This document shows, piece after piece, positions 52,805 through 61,616 of a stretch of DNA of 64,000 nt. The notes below the pieces were generated by a model. It ran no database searches and was not told the DNA's origin. It was given only the letters and a program-made list of their open reading frames with translations. Each line of letters starts with the position of its first letter. The first letter of the stretch is position 1. The translations under genes were made by a program, and so were the position numbers. The DNA is from an uncultured Lysobacteraceae bacterium (GTDB lineage Bacteria; Pseudomonadota; Gammaproteobacteria; Xanthomonadales; Xanthomonadaceae): positions 1 to 64,000 of the forward strand of contig CAMLLG010000007.1 of the NCBI GenBank assembly GCA_946480825.1, in the 5' to 3' direction.

Positions 52805-53433
52805 GCGCGCCGCATCATCCGGCGCAACAGCCGCGCCTTCTCGAAGCGCGATTCGGTACCGGCGCGCAGCCGCGCGATGTTGGCGCGATGGGTGAACAAC
52901 AGCAGCAGCGCGACCGCGACCGCGAACGCGAGACGCGCCGCGTCCGCCTGCGTCGCCAGCGCGAGGATCGCGACCGTCAGACCGGTGAGGATCGTGCTCA
53001 GGCCGACATAGCCGGTGAGGATCAGCGTCAACAGCCAGACCGCCAGCAACAGCGGAATCGCCATCGGCCACAGCACCGCGATGCCGCCGACCACCGTCGC
53101 CGCGCCCTTGCCGCCGCGGAAGCCGTGCCAGATCGGCCAGACGTGTCCCAGCGCCGCCGCGAAGGCGGCCGCATAGGGCAACCACATGACATGCGTGCTT
53201 CCGGCGAAGCGCAGTCCCAGCCAGGCCGCCAGTGCGCCCTTGCCGATATCGATGATCACCACCCCGAGCGCGAATCTCGCGCCCTGGGTGCGGAAAGCAT
53301 TGGTGCCGCCGGCATTGCCGCTGCCCTGTGTGCGGATGTCGATGCCGCGCAGTCTGCCCAGCAGCAGGCTGCCGGACAGCGAGCCGAGCAGATAGGCGGC
53401 GAGGATCGATCCGAGCGCGGAAAGGGCGATCAT
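52801..53433 (-). CDS. plsY: Glycerol-3-phosphate acyltransferase PlsY
   Basis: 210 residues, five membrane helices. Conserved PlsY motifs are LGSLSGSLLLGRLRGIDIRTQGSGNAGGTNAFR (acyl-phosphate/glycerol-3-P site), GHVWPIWHGFRGGKGAATVVGG and the C-terminal FTHRANIARLRAGTE. It transfers the acyl group from acyl-phosphate to glycerol 3-phosphate, starting phospholipid synthesis. The gene overlaps birA (ATGA) and follows the fakAB fusion by 132 bases on the same strand. A dedicated source of acyl-phosphate directly upstream makes a functional link likely. Confidence 0.95.
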   Translation of the reverse strand: MIALSALGSILAAYLLGSLSGSLLLGRLRGIDIRTQGSGNAGGTNAFRTQGARFALGVVIIDIGKGALAAWLGLRFAGSTHVMWLPYAAAFAAALGHVWPIWHGFRGGKGAATVVGGIAVLWPMAIPLLLAVWLLTLILTGYVGLSTILTGLTVAILALATQADAARLAFAVAVALLLLFTHRANIARLRAGTESRFEKARLLRRMMRRA

Positions 53434-53565
53434 CAGGCGTGGGCAACGGGGATTGCGGCGGCGGTCTGCATTCTTTCAGAAATCGGCAGCGGGTGAGCCG
53501 TCCGCGGAGCCGTCAGAGGTCGAACACGGCATCGCCGCTGGCCGATGCGCGCGGGTTCTCCGCGC

Positions 53566-55485
53566 TCATGGTCGCGGCGCTTCGTCCGCGGGTGCGGGCT
53601 GCAGCGCCACCACCAGCGTCCCGTGCCCGGCATGCGCGCCGATCGCCGGACCGGTTTCGACCAGATACGCCTCGGCCAGATCGAGCCGCGCGCGCAGCGC
53701 CGCGAGCAGGCGTTCGCCATCCGCGAAGGCATCGCAGTGACCGACGATGGCGCGCAGGCGCGTGGTCTTGCCGAGCGATCTGCGTGCCCGCTTCGCCACA
53801 TACGCGGCGAACGCTTCGGGCGCCTTCGCTTTCGCGAACAGACCGCCGGCGACGCCGAGCTTGCCGTCGGCGTTCACTTTCGCCACCGGCGTCAGCCCGG
53901 TGAAGCGCACCGCAGGTTCGGCCCATGCCGGAATGCGGCCGCCGCGCACGGCGTGACTGATGTCGCGGGCCATCGCCCAGGTCAGCGTGAGCGGGCGCAG
54001 GCGTTCGAGTTCGCGCAGGATCGTCCGGGCATCCGCGCCGGCGTCGGCCAGTTCGGCCGCGCGCCAGGTCAGCAGGCCCTGACCGCCGGCGACGTTGATG
54101 GTGTCGAAGACCGCGATCTTCGCGGCGTCTCCGCGCGCGGCCGCGTGCTCGGCCGATTGCAGGGTGCCGGAAACCCCGCGCGAAAGCCCGACGTACACCA
54201 CCGACGGATGATGCGCGGCGAGGAAATCGAAGTAGCGGCGGAAATCGCCCGGCGGCGGCTGGCTGGTCCGCGGCAACTGCCGCGATGCGGCCATGCGCCG
54301 GTAGAACTCGCCGGTGGCCAGACCGATCTTGTCGAGGTAATCGCGGCCGTCGAGATTCACCCGCACCGGCACCACGTGTACGGCATGACGTTCGGCGATG
54401 GCCTCGGGCAGATCGACGGCGCTGTCGGTGATCACCGCGACCCGGTCCGCGCGCGCCGGGCTCCGCGATTGCAGCAGCATGTCGTCCGCCTTCATGCCTT
54501 CGACCGTGGCGAACGCGGCGCAGGCGTCGAACAACTGCTGCGGTGCGCCGACGTGCGCATGCACGCGCATGCGGGTACCGCCGCCCGCGAGCACCATGGA
54601 ATCGGCGCCGATCGCTTCGAGCGCCGCGCGCAGCGGTTCGCGTTCGATCGTCCGTCCGCTGGCGCCGTCGACGATCAGCAGGCATTCGGTGCACCAGCGG
54701 CGCTCGGGGTCGACCGCATCGTGCGCCGCGTGCGCATCGTGATCGTGGGGGTCGTTGGCATCGAGATCGTTCGCGGCGGCCACGTGCGCGCGCACCCGCA
54801 GCGCGCGCGGCCCGCCTTCGACGAACTCGGCGATGCCTTCGAGCAGATCGACGAAGCCCTGTGCGCCGGCATCGACCACCCCGGCCCGCTGCAACAACGC
54901 CATCTGTTGCGGCGTGCGCGCCAGCGCGCTGCGCGCCTGCGCCAGCGCGCGGACGAAACCGCCGCGCGGATCGTCGCGAAGTTGGGTCGCCGCTTCTTCC
55001 ATCGCGTCGGCGAAGCTGTCGATCACGCTGAGGATGGTGCCTTCGACCGGATGCGCCAGCGCGCCGCGGGCACTGTCGGCGCCGTGGCGCACCGCGGCAG
55101 CCAGGGTCTGCGCGTCCAGCACGGGCTGGGTGCGCGCGTGTTCGGCCACGCCGTGCAGGAACTGGGCGAGGATCGCCCCGGAGTTGCCGCGCGCGCCGTC
55201 GATGGCGTCGTCGCCGATCCGCCGCAGCAGTTCGCCGATGTGGCGGCTGCGACGGCTCAGCGCCCCGTTGAGCACGCTGCCGAGGGTAAAGGCGAGATTG
55301 TTGCCGGTGTCGCCGTCGGCGACCGGGAAGACGTTGATCCGGTTCAGACCGTCGCGGGCGGCGATCACCCGGCGCGCGCCCGCGATCAATGCACGCCGCA
55401 GGGTGGCTGCGGTCAGCGTGGTGTCGGTCGCGGGTGAGGGGCGGGCGGCCGAGTCGGATTGCCGGCCTTGGGCTGGGCTGTTCAC
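53566..55485 (-). CDS. FakA-FakB fusion: DAK2/DhaL-like kinase plus DegV fatty-acid-binding domain
   Basis: 639 residues from GTG 55485; a TTG at 55503 would add six residues. The N-terminal ~200 residues are DAK2/DhaL-like, with NRINVFPVADGDTGNN and ARGNSGAILAQFL, as in fatty acid kinase subunit FakA. A ~140-residue linker with AERR-WCTECLLIVDG and a TMKxDD-like region follows. From ~345 a DegV domain starts, VAVITDSAVDLPEAIAE, with SQPPPGDF and LSRGVSGTLQSAE, as in FakB, which binds a fatty acid for phosphorylation. FakA and FakB are normally separate proteins. It sits just upstream of plsY, whose substrate is acyl-phosphate. It is inferred to salvage free fatty acids into phospholipid. Confidence 0.88.
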   Translation of the reverse strand: MNSPAQGRQSDSAARPSPATDTTLTAATLRRALIAGARRVIAARDGLNRINVFPVADGDTGNNLAFTLGSVLNGALSRRSRHIGELLRRIGDDAIDGARGNSGAILAQFLHGVAEHARTQPVLDAQTLAAAVRHGADSARGALAHPVEGTILSVIDSFADAMEEAATQLRDDPRGGFVRALAQARSALARTPQQMALLQRAGVVDAGAQGFVDLLEGIAEFVEGGPRALRVRAHVAAANDLDANDPHDHDAHAAHDAVDPERRWCTECLLIVDGASGRTIEREPLRAALEAIGADSMVLAGGGTRMRVHAHVGAPQQLFDACAAFATVEGMKADDMLLQSRSPARADRVAVITDSAVDLPEAIAERHAVHVVPVRVNLDGRDYLDKIGLATGEFYRRMAASRQLPRTSQPPPGDFRRYFDFLAAHHPSVVYVGLSRGVSGTLQSAEHAAARGDAAKIAVFDTINVAGGQGLLTWRAAELADAGADARTILRELERLRPLTLTWAMARDISHAVRGGRIPAWAEPAVRFTGLTPVAKVNADGKLGVAGGLFAKAKAPEAFAAYVAKRARRSLGKTTRLRAIVGHCDAFADGERLLAALRARLDLAEAYLVETGPAIGAHAGHGTLVVALQPAPADEAPRP

Positions 55486-55621
55486 GCCGCGAGTCTGCCC
55501 CAACTCGACGCGGTTGGATGCTGCGACGCAGCAAGTTGCCGTTCAGCCTCCGGTCGCGCAGCGACTGCCGCATCCGCGCTATAGTCGGCGACCTATGGGG
55601 ATTCGCCCTCTGGACGCCACC

Positions 55622-55930
55622 ATGCGCCGCACCCGCTCCGCACCGTTGACCCTGCTCGTGTTCGCCACGCTCGGTCTGGCTTTCAGCCTGCCTGCTCTGG
55701 CCCGCACGTCTCCATTGATGTCCGCCGATGGCGATAACGCGGAGTGCCCCGATGCCGTCGTCGCGGATGCCGTCGCCAACGGCGCCGCGCCCGCATCGAA
55801 ACCCGCTGCCGCGAAGCGCGGGGCCACGCCTGCCGCCGCGGGAAAACCCCGCCCGGCCAGCCGCGGCAACACGCCCGCACCGGTGCGCGACAGCCGTTGG
55901 CACCGCTTCCTGCCCGGCATGTTCCGCTGA
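55622..55930 (+). CDS. Small exported Ala/Pro/Lys-rich protein, unknown
   Basis: 102 residues from ATG 55622; ATG 55595 would add nine residues. A signal peptide (core LTLLVFATLGLAFSLPALA) precedes a low-complexity, basic Ala/Pro-rich region with PAAAKRG and AAAGKPRPASRGN, ending in WHRFLPGMFR. A TATAGT -10-like box at 55580-55585 is close upstream. It is divergent from fakAB and is followed within about 13 bases by the MtfA-like gene, so the two may be translated together. Function unknown. Confidence 0.6.
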   Translation: MRRTRSAPLTLLVFATLGLAFSLPALARTSPLMSADGDNAECPDAVVADAVANGAAPASKPAAAKRGATPAAAGKPRPASRGNTPAPVRDSRWHRFLPGMFR

Positions 55931-55943
55931 GCGTCGCCCGGGT

Positions 55944-56705
55944 TTGCGCTGGCTCCGCGGGCTGCTGGCCCGCCCCGCTCCCGCTCTCGATCCCGCACGG
56001 TGGCGTCGCGTGCGCGCCGCGGTGCCATGGGTCGAAGCGCTCGACCCCGAGCGCGATGCCCGGCTCGCCGCGCTGAGCGCACGGTTCCTGCACACCAAGA
56101 CCATCACCTCGCTCGATGGGCTCGTGCTCGACGACGATCAGCGCTGCATCCTTGCTGCTCTGTGCTGTCTGCCGCTGCTGGCTTTCGGTGCCGAAGGCCT
56201 GCACGGCTGGTCGCAATTGATCGTCTATCCCGATGCTTTCCGCGTCGCGCGCGAACACACCGATGCCGCCGGGGTCATGCATGCGTGGGACGATGATCTG
56301 ATCGGCGAGGCCTGGGAGGCCGGCCCGCTGATCCTGTCCTGGGCCGATGTGCGTGCGGATCTGACCGAACCCGATGTCGGCTGTTGCGTGGCGGTGCACG
56401 AAATGGCGCACAAGATCGACGCGCTGGACGGTGCCCTCGACGGGACGCCACCGCTGCCGCGCGACTGGCAGCGCGCATGGGCGCGCGATTTCCAGACCGC
56501 CTACGACGCGTTCGCGGACGCGGTCGACGCCGGTCGCGAAACCGCGATCGATCCCTATGCCGCGGAAGCGCCGGAAGAGTTCTTCGCGGTTTGCACCGAG
56601 TATCACTTCAGCGCACCGGCCCTGCTGCGCGAGACCCTGCCGACGGTGGCGGCGCATCTCGACAGGTTCTACGGGCCCTCGCCGTTCGCCACGCGCGTCG
56701 CCTGA
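55944..56705 (+). CDS. mtfA: MtfA-family zinc-dependent peptidase
   Basis: About 253 residues if TTG 55944 (LRWLRGLLARP) is the start; ATGs further upstream in this frame overlap the preceding gene and code shadow-like sequence. The MtfA features are LHTKTITSLDGLVLDD, QLIVYPDAF, SWADVRAD and the zinc-binding VAVHEMAHKIDALDG (HExxH) with the downstream EEFFAVCTEYHF. In E. coli, MtfA (YeeI) is a cytosolic aminopeptidase that interacts with the Mlc repressor to control ptsG. There is no obvious Mlc here. It converges on the PhoQ-like gene with a 14-base gap. Confidence 0.82.
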   Translation: MRWLRGLLARPAPALDPARWRRVRAAVPWVEALDPERDARLAALSARFLHTKTITSLDGLVLDDDQRCILAALCCLPLLAFGAEGLHGWSQLIVYPDAFRVAREHTDAAGVMHAWDDDLIGEAWEAGPLILSWADVRADLTEPDVGCCVAVHEMAHKIDALDGALDGTPPLPRDWQRAWARDFQTAYDAFADAVDAGRETAIDPYAAEAPEEFFAVCTEYHFSAPALLRETLPTVAAHLDRFYGPSPFATRVA

Positions 56706-56719
56706 CCGCGGCGTCGCGC

Positions 56720-58138
56720 TCACAACCCCGGGGGCAGTACGACCTCGAAGCGCGCGCCGCCGAGTTCGTGCGATGCGGACACCTTCAATTCGCCGCGATA
56801 GCTGCGGACGATGTCCTGCACGATCGCGAGGCCGATGCCGTGGCCCTGCACGCGCTCGTCGCCGCGTACGCCGCGCTGCAGGACGAGCGCGATCTTCTCT
56901 TCCGGAATGCCGGGGCCATCGTCCTCCACCACCAGCAGCAGGCCGGGACGTCGGTTGGGCGCGGTGCCGCCGGCCTTCGCGGTGAGCAATACCCGCGAAC
57001 TGGCCCACTTGAACGCGTTCTCCAGCAGATTGCCGAGCAGTTCCTGCAGATCGCCCTTCTCGCCGTAGAAGCGCGCACTGGCGTCGATCTCGAATTCGCA
57101 CAACACGCCCTTCGCGGCATAGACCTTTTCCAGCCCGCGCACGAGTTCCTCGGCGTTCGCTTCGATCGCCAGCGGCGCGGAGAACAGTTTGTGTCCGCCC
57201 GAAGCCGCACGGCTGAGCTGATAACCGACCAGATCGTTCATGCGCTTGAGCTGTTCGTCCAGTTCGGCGCGCAGTTCGGGCCCGTCTGTGCCGCTGTCCA
57301 TGCGGCTGCGCAGCACCGCCAGCGGCGTCTTCAGGCTGTGCGCGAGGTCGGCGAGGATGTTGCGCTGGCGATCGAGATTCTCGCGTTCGCTTTCGATGAA
57401 GGCGTTGATGCTTTCGGTCAGCGGTTCCAGTTCGCGCGGATGGCGTTCGCTCATCCGCATGGCGATGCCCCGCTGCACGCGCTTGAGCTCGTCGATGACG
57501 CGACGCAGAGGCCGCAGGCTCCAGCGCAGCACCAGCACCTGCAGCAGCAGCAACAGCACGCCGACGCCGCCGAGATAACCCCAGAGTGCGCGCCGGAACA
57601 CGGTCAACTGGTTCTCCAGTCGCGCGGTGTCCTCGACGATGTAGATGGTGTAGGGCACTTCGTCGGAGAGATCGTCGCCCGGCCATGCGAGGCCGTAGCC
57701 GTAGCGATAGGCGCGCGTGCGTGTCCCGTTGGAGCGCACGATGTCCAGCGGGCCCTCGAAGATCTGCCGTTTGGGCGCGAGCATCTTCACGTCGGGCAGT
57801 TCCGGCCCCTGCGCCGAATCCGATTCCCACACCACGAACGGCAGTACGATCTGCGCGTACAGCCCGCTGCCGGGCCGCTTGAGCCGCGGATCGGGCAGCT
57901 GGCTTTCCATCGGCGGCACCAGATCGCCGCCACGGCTGAATTCGGTCTTGCCCGCGAAATCCAGCGCGTAATCGCGCAGGCGCTCGCGCATGGCGTTTTC
58001 GGCGGTGCTGAGGAAGGCGCGGTCGAGCGCGTAGCCCGCCAGCGCGAGGAAAGCGATCAGGCCGACGCTGGCCGCCAGCAACTGCCGCGTCTGCAGCGAG
58101 CGCGGGCGCCAGTGGTAGAGACGTTCACGGGTGGCCAT
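56720..58138 (-). CDS. phoQ: PhoQ-like sensor histidine kinase
   Basis: 472 residues. Two membrane helices (~20-40 and ~185-207) flank a ~140-residue periplasmic sensor domain with acidic stretches. A HAMP-like linker, the H-box LADLAHSLKTPLAVL with phosphoacceptor His267, and the ATPase N, G1 and G2 boxes (LGNLLENAFKWA, DDGPGIPEE, GHGIGLAI) follow. The H-box and overall layout resemble PhoQ. It lies 89 bases after the response regulator, on the same strand. Mg2+ or antimicrobial peptide sensing is inferred by analogy. The symbol is provisional. Confidence 0.85.
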   Translation of the reverse strand: MATRERLYHWRPRSLQTRQLLAASVGLIAFLALAGYALDRAFLSTAENAMRERLRDYALDFAGKTEFSRGGDLVPPMESQLPDPRLKRPGSGLYAQIVLPFVVWESDSAQGPELPDVKMLAPKRQIFEGPLDIVRSNGTRTRAYRYGYGLAWPGDDLSDEVPYTIYIVEDTARLENQLTVFRRALWGYLGGVGVLLLLLQVLVLRWSLRPLRRVIDELKRVQRGIAMRMSERHPRELEPLTESINAFIESERENLDRQRNILADLAHSLKTPLAVLRSRMDSGTDGPELRAELDEQLKRMNDLVGYQLSRAASGGHKLFSAPLAIEANAEELVRGLEKVYAAKGVLCEFEIDASARFYGEKGDLQELLGNLLENAFKWASSRVLLTAKAGGTAPNRRPGLLLVVEDDGPGIPEEKIALVLQRGVRGDERVQGHGIGLAIVQDIVRSYRGELKVSASHELGGARFEVVLPPGL

Positions 58139-58227
58139 GGCGTCGTCGGTGGAGGCGTGTCGGCACGTCGGACGCTTCGCCGCCGCGCGTCGATGCGCGG
58201 CGGCGGAAGGCGATCAGCGCGGGCGCC

Positions 58228-58914
58228 TCAAACGTCGCCGGTCCGCGCGATCGCGAAGCGGTAGCCGCGGCCGCGCACGGTCTCGATCGGCTTGAGCGCA
58301 CCGTCGGGGTCCAGCTTCTTGCGCAGGCGGCCGATGAAGACTTCGAGGACGTTGGAATCGCGATCGAAATCCTGCTGGTAGATGTGCTCGGTGAGGTCGG
58401 CTTTCGAGACCAGCTCGCCGGCGTGCATCATCAGGTATTCCAGCACCTTGTATTCGTAGCTGGTCAGGTCGACGTTGCCGCCGTTGACGCTGACGGTCTG
58501 CGCGGCGAGGTCCAGAGTGACCGGCCCGCATTCCAGCGACGGCTTGCTCCAGCCGGCGGCGCGGCGCACCAGCGCGTTGATGCGCGCCAGCAGCTCTTCG
58601 ACGTGGAAGGGTTTGACCAGGTAATCGTCGGCGCCCTGCTTGAGGCCCTCGACCTTGTCCTGCCAGCTCGAACGGGCGGTGAGGATCAGCACCGGGAATT
58701 GCTTGCCCTCGGCGCGGAGGGCCTGGATCAGCTCCATGCCCGACATCTTGGGCAGACCCAGATCGATGATCGCGATGTCGAAGGGCACCTCGCGTCCCAT
58801 GTACAGACCTTCCTCACCGTCCTGGGCGGTATCCACTGCGAATCCTTCGCGTTTGAGCCGGGCGGCGAGGGTTTCGCGGAGAGGGGCTTCGTCTTCGACG
58901 AGAAGAATGCGCAT
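58228..58914 (-). CDS. phoP: PhoP-like OmpR-family response regulator
   Basis: 228 residues. The receiver has acidic pair VEDEA, phosphoacceptor Asp51 in IIDLGLPKMSG, the Thr/Lys switch in LTARSSW and LVKPFHVEEL. The C-terminal winged helix (LTSYEYKVLEYLMMHAGELVSKADL, GRLRKKLD, IETVRGRGYRF) binds DNA. Receiver GREVPFDIAIIDLGLPKMSG and effector sequence are close to PhoP. Candidate PhoP-type direct repeats lie upstream of both this gene and the PepSY gene. Confidence 0.9.
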   Translation of the reverse strand: MRILLVEDEAPLRETLAARLKREGFAVDTAQDGEEGLYMGREVPFDIAIIDLGLPKMSGMELIQALRAEGKQFPVLILTARSSWQDKVEGLKQGADDYLVKPFHVEELLARINALVRRAAGWSKPSLECGPVTLDLAAQTVSVNGGNVDLTSYEYKVLEYLMMHAGELVSKADLTEHIYQQDFDRDSNVLEVFIGRLRKKLDPDGALKPIETVRGRGYRFAIARTGDV

Positions 58915-59006
58915 CGGTTGCTCCAGGCCGGCGGGGGACCGGCGTTTCGTTCAGGATCGGAGCATAGCCGCGCACGACGACGGCTGGACGCAGAGCGGTC
59001 GACTTG

Positions 59007-59023
59007 TTCAGATTGCGCTTAGG
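59007..59023 (-). promoter_or_regulatory. PhoP-box-like direct repeat upstream of phoP
   Basis: Plus-strand TTCAGA-TTGCG-CTTAGG is a direct repeat of YTYAG with an 11-base period. It is 93 bases upstream of the phoP start. It matches, in spacing and half-site sequence, a similar repeat upstream of the PepSY gene. Confidence 0.4.
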
Positions 59024-59068
59024 CGGGTGCGGCAAATCGCACGATGCAGTGAAAATCGTGCATTACGC

Positions 59069-59428
59069 TCAATCGTCGCCGCGGCGACGACGCGGCGGGT
59101 TGTCGTCGCGCTGCGGCGACCGTCGACCCTCGCTGGCCGGCTGCGGATCGTCCATGTAGATGCGGACGCGGCCTTCGTCGTCGACGACCTTGATGCGGGT
59201 GACGTCGCGACCGTCGTACTGCATGCGCTCCGCGCTCAACACCTGACCGCGGTTGGCGCGTTCGATCCTGCGTACCGCATCGGAGACCGAATCGTCCTGG
59301 CCCGTGCGCGGCGGTTCCGGCGGCTGCGGGCGCCGTCCCTGCTGCGCAGCCGCCGGCAGCGCGACGCCAGCGATGGCGATGGCCAGAACGGTGTGCGGCA
59401 GACAGCGGCGAAACAGCGACATGGGCAT
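59069..59428 (-). CDS. Exported PepSY-domain protein
   Basis: 119 residues from ATG 59428 (ATG 59422 also possible). A signal peptide ends near AAAQQ. The PepSY-type core is VSDAVRRIERANRGQVLSAERMQYDGRDVTRIKVVDDEGRVRIYMDD, and a basic, Arg/Asp-rich tail follows. PepSY domains are thought to inhibit peptidases or sense. It precedes phoP on the same strand by 154 bases, and both share a related direct-repeat box. Such PepSY genes accompany phoPQ in other Xanthomonadaceae as I recall, so it may be a modulator of the sensor. Confidence 0.75.
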   Translation of the reverse strand: MPMSLFRRCLPHTVLAIAIAGVALPAAAQQGRRPQPPEPPRTGQDDSVSDAVRRIERANRGQVLSAERMQYDGRDVTRIKVVDDEGRVRIYMDDPQPASEGRRSPQRDDNPPRRRRGDD

Positions 59429-59512
59429 GCACTCTGGTCGGGGCGGCGGCGATGACGAAACATATCGTCGCGCTTGGGATTGGCATTCTCGAAACCGGGC
59501 GGTGAATCCGTC

Positions 59513-59529
59513 CTTAACTTTTTCTTACG
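59513..59529 (-). promoter_or_regulatory. PhoP-box-like direct repeat upstream of the PepSY gene
   Basis: Plus-strand CTTAAC-TTTTT-CTTACG repeats CTTAA/CTTAC with an 11-base period. In the gene's direction it reads GTAAG-N6-TTAAG. It is 85 bases before the PepSY start, nearly the same distance as the phoP box from phoP. Confidence 0.45.
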
Positions 59530-59577
59530 CCCGGCTGACGGGCGGCCGGGGTTCAGTCCGCAATACGTCACGTCGGC

Positions 59578-60516
59578 TCAGAACACCTCGCCGACGCAGC
59601 AACGCAAGGATCCGCCAGCGGCCTCGATCGCGTCCAGCGCGACGCTGCGGACACGGAAGCCCGCCGCCGTCAGGGCGGAGCGCGACGCCTCGGACAGTGC
59701 GCGATCCGCGGTCGCACTCATCCAGACCGTGTCCGCATGCAGCGAGATCGCATTGCCGGCGAACGCGGCCCGTTCCGCGGGAGACAGGCGGATGGCATGC
59801 GGCGCGTAGACCGTGGCGATGGCCTTCACCGCGGCCGGATCGGCGAAGCCGTCGGCGCAGAGCAGGGCGGCGCGGCCGGCCAGCACGGCCAGCACGACAT
59901 TGGTGTGGTACTCGCCCGGTGCGAGGTCGAACATCAGCGTCGCCCGCAGCCCGAAGGCCTCGTGCATCGCGCGCGCACCGGCTTCGTCGCAACGTTCCGA
60001 GAGGCCGCAGAAGCCGAGCCCGCGGGCACGATCGATCGCCAGTGCGCCGGTCAGTTCGCAGGCGTGAGGTTGGGTCGACAGGTCGACCTCGGCATAACCG
60101 AGCGTCTCCGAGAAAAAACGGCGGATATCGGGCCGTGTCGCTTCGCGCCGACGCACCGGATGACGCATCCGGCCGACGATCAAACGCGCGGCATCGCGGC
60201 CGCCTCGCGCGTCAGCGCGGGCGGTCGCGAACACGTTGTTCGGGAACACCGCGTCGGGCGTCGCCGGGTCTCCGGCGAAGCACACCACAGGAAGTTCCGA
60301 AGACAGTGCGCGCTGCAGTTCGCGGTGCTGTGCCGACGCGCGCGCCGCGTCGAAGGCGGCGGCCTCGGCCATGTAGCGGTTGTCGCTGGCCGATTCGACG
60401 GCCAGACCGAAGCCGTCGGGCGCGACGAGGAACGCGGCCTGCGCGGTGGCGGGGCCGAAGTCCTGCGCGCACCGGCGCGCGAAGTCGACGAAGACGGCGG
60501 TGTCGCGGGTCAGCAT
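59578..60516 (-). CDS. Amidinotransferase/arginine-deiminase superfamily hydrolase (CtlX-like)
   Basis: 312 residues from ATG 60516. The beta-alpha propeller signatures are FPNNVFAT with substrate-guanidinium residues, the His of APGEYHTNVV and the C-terminal nucleophile Cys in GGSLRCCVGEVF (two adjacent Cys, 306/307). SASDNRYMAEAAAFD matches the CtlX/dimethylargininase-like subgroup. Members hydrolyse citrulline or a related modified arginine, with ammonia release. It lies 37 bases downstream of dusA on the same strand and not near arginase, so pathway role is open. Citrulline use is an inference. Confidence 0.78.
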   Translation of the reverse strand: MLTRDTAVFVDFARRCAQDFGPATAQAAFLVAPDGFGLAVESASDNRYMAEAAAFDAARASAQHRELQRALSSELPVVCFAGDPATPDAVFPNNVFATARADARGGRDAARLIVGRMRHPVRRREATRPDIRRFFSETLGYAEVDLSTQPHACELTGALAIDRARGLGFCGLSERCDEAGARAMHEAFGLRATLMFDLAPGEYHTNVVLAVLAGRAALLCADGFADPAAVKAIATVYAPHAIRLSPAERAAFAGNAISLHADTVWMSATADRALSEASRSALTAAGFRVRSVALDAIEAAGGSLRCCVGEVF

Positions 60517-60553
60517 CGGCGTCGGTCGTCTCGGTCCGGTCAGGTGGCGCGTC

Positions 60554-61582
60554 TCAGGCGGCGCGTTCGTCGAACGGCTGGCCATGAGCGGTTTCGGTGA
60601 ACGCCAGCGCCTGTTCGATCAACGACCAGTCCGCGCCCGGACGGTGGGCGCCTTCGCTGAGAATCTGGCGGAACGCGCGGCCGCCGCGTTCGCCGTGGAA
60701 CAGGCCGAGGATGTGGCGGGTCATGTGCTTGAGGAAGGTGCCGCGTTCGAGCTGCGCCTCCACGTACGGCCGCCACGCGCGCAGCAGTTCGCCGCGCGTG
60801 CGTTCTGTACCGCCGAACCAGGCGACATCCAGCCGATGCAGCAGAAACGGGTCGTGATACGCCGCGCGGCCGAGCATCGCGCCGTCCGCATGTTCGAGAT
60901 GCGCGGTGGCTTCGGCGGGATCGGCGATGCCGCCGTTGACGATCACCCGCAACGCCGGTCGCTCATGTTTCAACCGGTAGGCCCAGTCATAGCGCAGCGG
61001 CGGTACTTCGCGGTTTTCCTTGGGCGACAGACCCTTCAGCCAGGCGTTGCGCGCATGGATCACGAACATCCTGCAGCCCGCGTCGGCGATGGCGTCGACG
61101 AAGGCGAGAAAGCGTTCCCACTCGTGGTCGTCGTCGACGCCGAGCCGGCATTTCACGGTGATCGGCGTATCCGGCGCCGCCGCGATCATGTCGGCCACGC
61201 AGTCGGCGACCAGCGATGGTTCGCGCATCAGGCAGGCGCCGAAACGGCCCGCCTGCACGCGATCGGACGGGCAGCCGCAGTTGAGATTGATCTCGTCGAA
61301 GCCGTGTTGCGCGCCGATGCGCGCGGCCTGCGCCAGCAGCGCGGGTTCGCTGCCGCCGAGCTGCAGTGCGACCGGATGCTGGCCGTCGTCCTTCGCCAGC
61401 AAGCGCATGCGGTCGCCGTGGATCACCGCGTTCGCATGCACCATCTCGGTGTACAGCCGCGCATGCGGCGCGAGCAGCCGGTGAAAGTTCCGGCAATGGG
61501 TATCGGTCCAGTCCATCATCGGCGCGACGGACAGACGGACTTGCTCGGCGGCGATGGCGGCACTGGCGGGCATCGGGAGCAT
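60554..61582 (-). CDS. dusA: tRNA-dihydrouridine(20/20a) synthase
   Basis: 342 residues. The FMN-binding TIM barrel begins APMMDWTDTHCRNF, and the catalytic Cys is in NLNCGCPSDRVQ. VKCRLGVDD and VIVNGGI are the phosphate-binding strands. The long helical C-terminal domain (TRGELLRAWRPYVEAQL) and GVDDDHEWERFLAFVD are DusA features. It reduces U20/U20a of tRNA using NADPH. It starts 34 bases after the tex stop and is likely in the same transcript. Confidence 0.94.
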   Translation of the reverse strand: MLPMPASAAIAAEQVRLSVAPMMDWTDTHCRNFHRLLAPHARLYTEMVHANAVIHGDRMRLLAKDDGQHPVALQLGGSEPALLAQAARIGAQHGFDEINLNCGCPSDRVQAGRFGACLMREPSLVADCVADMIAAAPDTPITVKCRLGVDDDHEWERFLAFVDAIADAGCRMFVIHARNAWLKGLSPKENREVPPLRYDWAYRLKHERPALRVIVNGGIADPAEATAHLEHADGAMLGRAAYHDPFLLHRLDVAWFGGTERTRGELLRAWRPYVEAQLERGTFLKHMTRHILGLFHGERGGRAFRQILSEGAHRPGADWSLIEQALAFTETAHGQPFDERAA

Positions 61583-61616
61583 TGTACGCCCCCGATCGGT
61601 TCTCCCCGGACCGGGC

